DNA from: an uncultured Streptomyces sp.
GTDB lineage: Bacteria > Actinomycetota > Actinomycetes > Streptomycetales > Streptomycetaceae
Assembly: GCA_946480485.1 (NCBI GenBank)
Contig: CAMLJW010000163.1
Location: forward strand, 1 to 10,362
Direction of reading: 5' to 3'
DNA length: 10,362 nucleotides
In this document: positions 5,374-10,362 of the stretch, one piece after another
Position numbering within the stretch: position 1 is the stretch's first letter
How the letters are laid out: each line of letters opens with the position of its first letter
Notes under the pieces: generated by a model
What the model saw: the letters and a program-made list of their open reading frames with translations, nothing else
What the model was told of the DNA's origin: nothing
Databases searched by the model: none
Program-made: the position numbers and the translations under genes

Positions 5374-5480
5374 TGTCCTGTGACAGTCGATCTTCCTCTT
5401 TGTCACTGAATCTTGCTCAAGCTCGGCTTGTTGCCACTACGGTTTGCTCGATTGGTGTCCCGTGTCAACGGAGCTTGGTG
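5374..5480 (+). repeat. End of the tns element: terminus and arrayed 18-bp sites
   Basis: The terminus TGTCCTG (5374-5380) is followed by TGACAGTCGATCTTCCTC (5381-5398), TGTCACTGAATCTTGCTC (5401-5418), a weaker TGCCACTACGGTTTGCTC (5432-5449) and TGTCAACGGAGCTTGGTG (5463-5480). The first three offsets (+7, +27, +58) repeat those of the arsenic element (+7, +27, +57). Another TGTCAACG occurs at 5587-5594, just before tnsA, where a bound transposase could repress its own operon. The rest of 5481-5613 shows no gene and no clear promoter. Confidence 0.62.
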
Positions 5481-5613
5481 TTCTCAGGCAAGGTTGGGCT
5501 CGCAGGGGTCGTTCTCGGTGAGCCATGCGGAGCGAGGCCCGGTTTTCCCTCTTCGGGGCGGTTTGGCTCTCATCTGATCTGGTCTGTGTCAACGACCCCG
5601 GCATGGTCGTCCC

Positions 5614-6414
5614 ATGAGTGGGGTTCGCACGAGGCCAGCGGCGGTGTCGGACAGGGGGCACGGGGCTGAGCACGTTTCCGTGTACGCCGACACGGCGGGG
5701 TACGAGATCGCGTGGGTGACGGCCCGCGGTGAGGGGAGACGCCGGCTCCTGGCCGAGGCCGGGGATGTTGCGTTTGAGGATGCGTCGCCGGTGCGGGACT
5801 TTCCGTCCTACCGCGGGCAGCGCCATTTCCCGGGGCTGTACTGGGCGGCGACGACGGGTCGGCATGTGGGGTTCGAGTCCTGGCTGGAGCGGGACCACGC
5901 GATGCTCTTGGACTTTGATCCGCTGGTGAAGGGGCTGTCCTCGCAGCCGTTCTGGCTGAGCTGGAAGGACGGGCAGACGGGCCGTGGCCGTTCGCATGCC
6001 CCGGATTACTTCGCGCGGGCCGTGGACGGAACCGGGTTGGTGGTCGACTGCCGTCCGGTGGACCGGATCGATGCGAGGGCGGCGGAGTCGTTCACGCGGA
6101 TGTGGGAGGCGTGTGAGGCGGTGGGGTGGGCCTACCGCGTCGTCGGCGCGATCGAGCCCGTGAGGGCGGCGAATCTACGCTGGCTGGCGGGCTATCGCCA
6201 TCCTCGCTTCGCGGTGTCGGAGGGGATGACGGCGGCGGTCCGGTCGGCTTTCGCGGTCCCCGCGCCGTTGCTGGGGCAGGCGGCGACGGTGGGGGATCCC
6301 ATCGAGGTGCTGCCGGTGGTGTTTTACCTGCTGTGGTGCGGTGTGTTGCGGGCGGATCTGGCCCGTCGGCTGAGCGATCGCACCGTCGTGATGGCCCAGG
6401 AGCCGGGGCGGTGA
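5614..6414 (+). CDS. tnsA: TnsA-like heteromeric transposase endonuclease subunit
   Basis: 266 residues. TnsA cuts the 5' ends of the transposon while TnsB cuts the 3' ends, so the pair frees the element completely. The nuclease core is visible: GFESWLERDHAMLLDFDPLV (86-105) with Glu88, HAPDYFAR (128-135) with Asp131, and LVVDCRPVDRID (142-153). The position held by lysine in the classical PD-(D/E)xK core is Arg147 here (DCR), which as I recall is common in actinobacterial TnsA-like proteins but unlike Tn7. A C-terminal helical part (about 155-266) should contact TnsC. The ATG has no ribosome site. Other in-frame starts (GTG codon 11 or 23) are possible, but the conserved core is unaffected. 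The stop overlaps the tnsB start. Codons ending in G are more frequent here than in the arsenic genes. Confidence 0.85.
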   Translation: MSGVRTRPAAVSDRGHGAEHVSVYADTAGYEIAWVTARGEGRRRLLAEAGDVAFEDASPVRDFPSYRGQRHFPGLYWAATTGRHVGFESWLERDHAMLLDFDPLVKGLSSQPFWLSWKDGQTGRGRSHAPDYFARAVDGTGLVVDCRPVDRIDARAAESFTRMWEACEAVGWAYRVVGAIEPVRAANLRWLAGYRHPRFAVSEGMTAAVRSAFAVPAPLLGQAATVGDPIEVLPVVFYLLWCGVLRADLARRLSDRTVVMAQEPGR

Positions 6415-8402
6415 CGGGCACAGGCCCCCGTGGGGTGCTGCGTGTCGGTGACCGGGTCCGGTTCGATGGGCAGGTCCAGGTGGTGGCCGGTCTGGCGGGC
6501 ACGACGGTGCGGTTGCAGGACGAGGCCGGCGGGGCGTCGCTGGTGCTGTTCTCTCATCTGCTGGCGTCCGACGGCTTCGAGTTGCTCGACTCCTTGCCCA
6601 CGGCGCCGGGACTGCCGTCGTTCGGGCTGCTGGACACCGTGCCGGAGCCCGCGTTGCGGAAGGCCAGGTTTCTGGAGCGGCACCTGGTCGAGGCGGAGAC
6701 CGGGGTCTCGCCCGACGCGGGATCGAATGCGCCGGTCCGGCCGGAGTACGACCCGCAGTGGCGCACGGTGAATGAACGGCTGGCCGCGAAGGCCGAGGAA
6801 CTGAGCGCGATGGGCACGCCGATGACCGCGCGGACCTTGTTCAGGTTGCGGGGATGCTGGCGAGAACAGGGCCTTTGGAGGCTGGTGGACCACCGTGCGA
6901 CCCGGGGCTCGAAACCGACGGGACACGCGGACCCGCGGCTGGTCGACGCGATCCGGGAGGCGCTGGCCGGGCAGGAGAAGCTGTCCACCGGAACGCGGGG
7001 CCGGGTGCTTCGGGAGGCCGAGCGGCTGCTGGTCGAGCGTCACGGTGAGGGGGCGGTTCCTCTGCCGTCGCGGTCGACTCTCTACCGGCTGGTGAGATCC
7101 CTGTCGGAGGGGATGCACTCCTTCGACACCGCCACGGCTCGACGTTCCCAGGCCCGGCGGCCACCGGGGGTGTTCACGCCGACGCAGGCCGCCCGGCCTG
7201 GCGAGGTCGTGCAGATCGACACGACCCCGCTGGACGTCTTGGCGGTCCTGGACGATGGCGTGACGGGCCGGGTCGAGCTGTCGATCGCGGTCGATGTCGC
7301 CACACGGACGATCTGCGCGGCAGTTCTGCGGCCTGCGGGCACCAAGGCGGTGGACGCGGCATTGCTGCTGGCCCGCACTCTGGTTCCGGAACCGATGCGG
7401 CCGGGCTGGCACGATGCCCTGCGGATGTCCGCCTCCCTGATCCCGCACGCGCGGCTGATGAGCGTGGATGCCCGGCTGGAGCACGCGGCGGCGAAGCCGG
7501 TGATCGTGCCGGACACGATCGTGGTCGACCACGGCAAGGTGTTCATCTCCGAGACGTTCGTGACGGCCTGCCAGACGCTGGGCATCTCCGTCCAGCCGGC
7601 CCGGCCCGCCACCCCGACGGACAAGGGTGTGGTGGAACGCACCTTCGCCTCGATCAATACGCTGTTCTGCCAGCACGTCGCCGGCCACATCGGCTCCAGC
7701 CCACTCGCCGACCTGTTCGACGAGTGGGTCGTGGCCCGGTGGCAGACCCGGCCCCATGACAGTCTGCGCAGCCCGTTCCTGCCGGGCCGGGCCCTGTCGC
7801 CCAACGAGGTCTATGCCATGCTCGTGGCCCGCAGCGGACACCTGCCGGTCTGCCTCACGGGCGACGACTACATCGAGCTGCTGCCCGCAGAGTGGCGGAA
7901 GATCAACGACTACGGCATCGTCATGGACTACCGCACCTACGACTGCCGCGAGCTGGCGCCCTACCGGCGTCAGCCTTCCGGAGTCGACCTCAAGGGCGGC
8001 CTCTGGGAAGTCCACTATGACCCCTACGACTTGTCCCACATCTGGGTCCGCGACCACCGGGCGGGCGGCTGGATCACTGTCCCGTGGACCCGGATGGACT
8101 CGGTCTCCGCCCCCTTCGCCGACTTCACCTGGCGGCATGCCCGCTCTGTCCTGGCGGCCCGGGGCGCCGATGACACCGACGAAGGCGCGATCGCCGCCGT
8201 TGTCGAAGACCTGCTGACCCGGGCCCAGCGCGGCCCGGACCGCAAGGTCGCTGCCCGCACCCGCGCGGCAACCGCCCACGCTGTCCGCCCTGACCTCCGT
8301 CCCACCGTCGTCGACGCTCCGCAGGACGACGAGGACGAGCCGGTCGGCAAGGTCATTCCGTTCGGCGTCTTCGACGCCTTCACCGACGGGAGCCACCCGT
8401 GA
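6411..8402 (+). CDS. tnsB: TnsB/TniA-type DDE transposase (Mu-like integrase)
   Basis: 663 residues from the GTG at 6411-6413, which overlaps the tnsA stop as GTGA; the frame stays open upstream but only inside tnsA. The enzyme binds the end repeats and joins transposon ends to target DNA. The N-terminal part has small barrel and helix-turn-helix DNA-binding regions (for example MTARTLFRLRGCWREQGLWR, 138-157). The rve catalytic core carries a complete DDE triad: Asp270 in VVQIDTTPLDV, Asp373 in IVVDHGKVFIS and Glu409 in TPTDKGVVERTF. A C-terminal Mu-type beta-barrel follows (near 520-590, GLWEVHYDPYDLSHIWV), and then an acidic, proline-containing tail that may bind TnsC. Length is typical and no residue of the triad is missing, so it should be active. 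Its sites are presumably the repeats at 5374-5480. Confidence 0.93.
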   Translation: MTGTGPRGVLRVGDRVRFDGQVQVVAGLAGTTVRLQDEAGGASLVLFSHLLASDGFELLDSLPTAPGLPSFGLLDTVPEPALRKARFLERHLVEAETGVSPDAGSNAPVRPEYDPQWRTVNERLAAKAEELSAMGTPMTARTLFRLRGCWREQGLWRLVDHRATRGSKPTGHADPRLVDAIREALAGQEKLSTGTRGRVLREAERLLVERHGEGAVPLPSRSTLYRLVRSLSEGMHSFDTATARRSQARRPPGVFTPTQAARPGEVVQIDTTPLDVLAVLDDGVTGRVELSIAVDVATRTICAAVLRPAGTKAVDAALLLARTLVPEPMRPGWHDALRMSASLIPHARLMSVDARLEHAAAKPVIVPDTIVVDHGKVFISETFVTACQTLGISVQPARPATPTDKGVVERTFASINTLFCQHVAGHIGSSPLADLFDEWVVARWQTRPHDSLRSPFLPGRALSPNEVYAMLVARSGHLPVCLTGDDYIELLPAEWRKINDYGIVMDYRTYDCRELAPYRRQPSGVDLKGGLWEVHYDPYDLSHIWVRDHRAGGWITVPWTRMDSVSAPFADFTWRHARSVLAARGADDTDEGAIAAVVEDLLTRAQRGPDRKVAARTRAATAHAVRPDLRPTVVDAPQDDEDEPVGKVIPFGVFDAFTDGSHP

Positions 8403-9454
8403 AACCTGGCCCGGACACCCCCGAGGGAACGGAGGAGGTCCACCCGCTGAGCACGAAGGAGGGCTGGACGCGCTTCGTCGCCGAGGAAGTCGTTGCTCCC
8501 GAACTGCTGCCACCGGCCGCACTCCAACGTCTGGATCCCGCCCAGCGGGCCGCACGCGAGCGGGAACGCGAGGACTACCATGCACGCCTGGTCATCGTCC
8601 GTACTCCCACGATCCAGCACATCACCACCATCGGGCGCAAGCGGATCCTCCTCAACCGCCACCAGCAGTCGGCCCGCCGCGGACTGATCGTCACGGGAGC
8701 CGCGGGCACCGGGAAGACCACCGCGATCATACAACTCGGCAAGAACTACGAACTCCTTGCCCGCCGCCGGGGAGAGGTCGCCCGCCAGGCGCTGCCCGTC
8801 GTCTATGTCACCGTCCCGCCGGCGGCGACGCCCAAGATGCTGGCGGTTGAGCTGGCCCGCTTCATCGGCCTGCCGCTGCCCAGTCGCTTCAGCCAAGTGG
8901 AGATCACCAACCGGGTCTGTGACTTGCTCTGCAGCAGAGGCTGCGGCCTCGTGCTGATCGACGAGCTGCACAATCTCGACATCCGCACCAAGGTCGGGGC
9001 GGAAGCCTCCGACCAGATCAAGTACCTGTCCGAGCGCATCCCGGCGACGTTCGTCCTGGCCGGCGTGGACGTCGAGGACACCGGGCTGTTCATGGGACGC
9101 CGCGGCGGACAGATCGCCAGCCGCTACACCGAGGTCACCACCAGCCCGTTCCCCCACAGGACCATCCGTGACAAAGAAGCCTGGCAGTCCCTGGTGTCCA
9201 CGCTGGAGGGCGCCCTGCGGCTGCACGCCCACCGTCCGGACACCCTGCTGAAGCTGAGCGCCTACCTCCACGGCCGCACCGCAGGCATGATCGGAAGCCT
9301 GTCCCATCTGATCCGCGAGGCGGCCCTGGACGCCATCCTCGACGGAATCGAGAAGATCACGCGAGCCGGACTCGACGCCGTCGAACTCGACAGAGGCGTC
9401 AGACAGCCCCGTCCCCAACGCCGGCCGTCGGCTCTGGTGAGGAAGGCCGGGTGA
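8399..9454 (+). CDS. tnsC: TnsC/TniB-type AAA+ transposition regulator
   Basis: 351 residues from a GTG overlapping the tnsB stop (GTGA). In Tn7 and Tn5053, this ATPase assembles on target DNA and connects the target adaptor to the transposase. Walker A is GAAGTGKTT (100-108), Walker B is LVLIDELHNL (184-193, Asp188-Glu189), FVLAGVDV (218-225) fits sensor 1, and GGQIASRYTE (236-245) holds a likely arginine finger. The N-terminal 60 residues are charged and poorly conserved; the C-terminus ends in a basic, proline-rich tail (QPRPQRRPSALVRKAG) that may contact DNA or TnsB. Size lies in the TniB range, well below that of Tn7 TnsC (about 555 residues). It couples to tniQ by another GTGA overlap. 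Confidence 0.93.
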   Translation: MKPGPDTPEGTEEVHPLSTKEGWTRFVAEEVVAPELLPPAALQRLDPAQRAAREREREDYHARLVIVRTPTIQHITTIGRKRILLNRHQQSARRGLIVTGAAGTGKTTAIIQLGKNYELLARRRGEVARQALPVVYVTVPPAATPKMLAVELARFIGLPLPSRFSQVEITNRVCDLLCSRGCGLVLIDELHNLDIRTKVGAEASDQIKYLSERIPATFVLAGVDVEDTGLFMGRRGGQIASRYTEVTTSPFPHRTIRDKEAWQSLVSTLEGALRLHAHRPDTLLKLSAYLHGRTAGMIGSLSHLIREAALDAILDGIEKITRAGLDAVELDRGVRQPRPQRRPSALVRKAG

Positions 9455-10320
9455 GTACGCGCCTGCGGGCGCTTCCGGTCACGCCGCCGCCCATGCACGG
9501 TGAAACGATCGGGTCCTATCTGAACCGTCTCGCCGACGCCAACCGCCTGCCGGTCCAGTTTCTGTCCATCCTGCTCGGACACAACCGGCACCACCGCCGC
9601 GACGACAACCGCACCGGTCACTGGACACCCGAGACCTTGCTCCGGCTCTCCTCCCTGACGGGGAGAACCCCTGTCGAGTTGTCTCACGCGATCGCGGTCC
9701 TCGCCGTGATCAGCGAACCGGCCGAGAGCACCCTGCGGCCCGTGAGCGACCAGACCGACGAAGTACTCCGGCGTCCGGCCTGCCGCCACTGCATGGCCCG
9801 ACGAGGAGTTCACGGGCTCGTGGTCCGCAACATCCGGCCCCATGAGGCCGTCTGCCTGCGGCACCGTCGCTGGCTCCTCGGAGATGAGCAGTATCGCCTT
9901 CACGCGCTGCCCCAAGTGCAACAGGCCAACCGCCGGCACCGCCGACTCGCCCGCCGAACCCGAGCTTCCTTCCTCGCTCGGGACTACGCCGTCGCCCGCG
10001 ACTGCCTGCGGGACTGGTTCCAGGCCGGAGCACCGTCCGATCTGCAACAACGCTGGACCGACCGCATCGACCTTCTCTGCGAGGACCCCTACGGAGACCC
10101 CCGCCGTCCCTCGCCGCACCGGATCGAACTCGCGACCTACCCCGAGACCGTCAAGCTCATGGCCTTGATCGCCTCACCGCACTGGCTCGCGCACCAGGAG
10201 TTCCCCCAGGAAATCGCGAGGAGACTCGGAGCCAAGGCCACAGACACCGACCTCGACCTCTTTCGGGGCTCTGACCGCGATTCCGTGAATGTCTGCGGCT
10301 TGGGGCCCTTGACCAGATGA
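9451..10320 (+). CDS. tniQ: TniQ-family target-site adaptor
   Basis: 289 residues from a GTG overlapping the tnsC stop. The TniQ domain starts with the typical PPPMHGETIGSYLNRLADAN (12-31) and LSILLGH, followed by a helix-turn-helix-like stretch (WTPETLLRLSSLTGRTPVE). A zinc-knuckle motif is formed by Cys111, Cys114, Cys135 and His138 (CRHC ... CLRH). The remaining half is helical and basic. TniQ/TnsD proteins choose where the element inserts. The length is close to short TniQ proteins of Tn5053 or CRISPR-associated elements and far below TnsD (about 500), which recognises a fixed chromosomal site. No separate tnsD or tnsE is seen. The last residues (RGSDRDSVNVCGLGPLTR) look unlike an ordered domain end, so a truncation or replaced tail near 10260 is possible. 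Confidence 0.85.
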   Translation: MSTRLRALPVTPPPMHGETIGSYLNRLADANRLPVQFLSILLGHNRHHRRDDNRTGHWTPETLLRLSSLTGRTPVELSHAIAVLAVISEPAESTLRPVSDQTDEVLRRPACRHCMARRGVHGLVVRNIRPHEAVCLRHRRWLLGDEQYRLHALPQVQQANRRHRRLARRTRASFLARDYAVARDCLRDWFQAGAPSDLQQRWTDRIDLLCEDPYGDPRRPSPHRIELATYPETVKLMALIASPHWLAHQEFPQEIARRLGAKATDTDLDLFRGSDRDSVNVCGLGPLTR

Positions 10321-10362
10321 GTCCTGGGAGCTCGGAGCTCAGTACCTCAACGTCACGACTGG
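10321..10362. other. Short tail after tniQ
   Basis: 42 bases with two adjacent GAGCTC palindromes (GAGCTCGGAGCTC) and CACGACTGG at the very edge. No gene or transposon terminus can be recognised in so short a stretch. Confidence 0.3.

Larger units (their letters stand above)
5374..10362 (+). mobile_element. Tn7-like transposon (tnsA-tnsB-tnsC-tniQ type), left part; right end outside window
   Basis: An end-like array at 5374 is followed by a four-gene transposition operon reading inward, as in Tn7, where tnsA lies next to one end. A separate TnsA endonuclease together with TnsB implies cut-and-paste excision. No second end, cargo or resolvase appears before the window closes. The five bases outside the presumed end are GCAAG (5369-5373), which should recur after a GGACA at the far end. 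No CRISPR array or Cas gene is seen, so there is no sign of RNA-guided targeting here. Confidence 0.72.

Noticed and set aside
6126..6410. N-terminal extension of tnsB into tnsA
   Set aside because: Low-complexity glycine-rich shadow of tnsA; the GTGA overlap at 6411 fits the other joints of the operon.
6324..8585. Minus-strand open frame of 753 codons opposite tnsB
   Set aside because: It is opposite a TnsB with an intact DDE triad; composition is arginine/glycine-rich with no recognisable domain.
8024..9418. Minus-strand open frame of 464 codons opposite tnsB/tnsC
   Set aside because: Antisense shadow of tnsC with its Walker motifs; no domain seen.
5374..10362. CRISPR-associated transposon
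   Set aside because: The short TniQ and TniB-sized TnsC are compatible, but no repeat-spacer array, tracr-like region or Cas gene is present in the window.
1..10362. tRNA, rRNA or other structured RNA genes
   Set aside because: No cloverleaf, rRNA segment or riboswitch-like conserved core was recognised on either strand.

Overview
The window looks like accessory DNA from a high-GC actinobacterium, most likely Streptomyces or a close relative. The evidence is the very high GC, G/C-ending codons, frequent GTG starts, four-base GTGA gene overlaps, a DUF317-type protein (a family largely confined to Streptomyces and relatives) and actinobacterial forms of all recognised genes. The genus is inferred, not proven.

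Bases 1-2415 are a flank of minus-strand genes, some of them damaged. They are the N-terminal part of an aminoglycoside-phosphotransferase-like kinase (cut by the window edge), a secreted lipoprotein with a probably replaced C-terminus, a conserved hypothetical gene broken by at least one frameshift, and a two-domain DUF317 protein.

Bases 2416-5334 form a compact 2,919-bp element carrying an arsenic island: arsM on the minus strand, diverging from arsR-aquaporin-arsC on the plus strand. ArsC reduces arsenate to arsenite, the MIP channel lets arsenite out, ArsM methylates arsenite, and ArsR senses it. The block starts with TGTCC, ends with GGACA, has imperfect terminal inverted repeats with internal 18-bp sites, and is flanked on both sides by the five bases ACTGG. 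This is the signature of a Tn7/Tn5053-type insertion, but the element encodes no transposase. It therefore looks like a non-autonomous, transposase-less Tn7-like cargo element.

Only 39 bp further on, a second transposon end begins at about 5374 (TGTCC, then 18-bp sites at offsets +7, +27 and +58). It leads into a four-gene Tn7-like operon: tnsA (endonuclease), tnsB (DDE transposase), tnsC/tniB (AAA+ regulator) and tniQ (target adaptor). All four are joined by 4-bp GTGA overlaps. This element runs off the right edge. The end layout of the arsenic element (+7, +27, +57) closely matches that of the tns element, so the two belong to related families. The arsenic element could have been moved by this or a sister transposase acting in trans; the site sequences differ enough that this remains a hypothesis.
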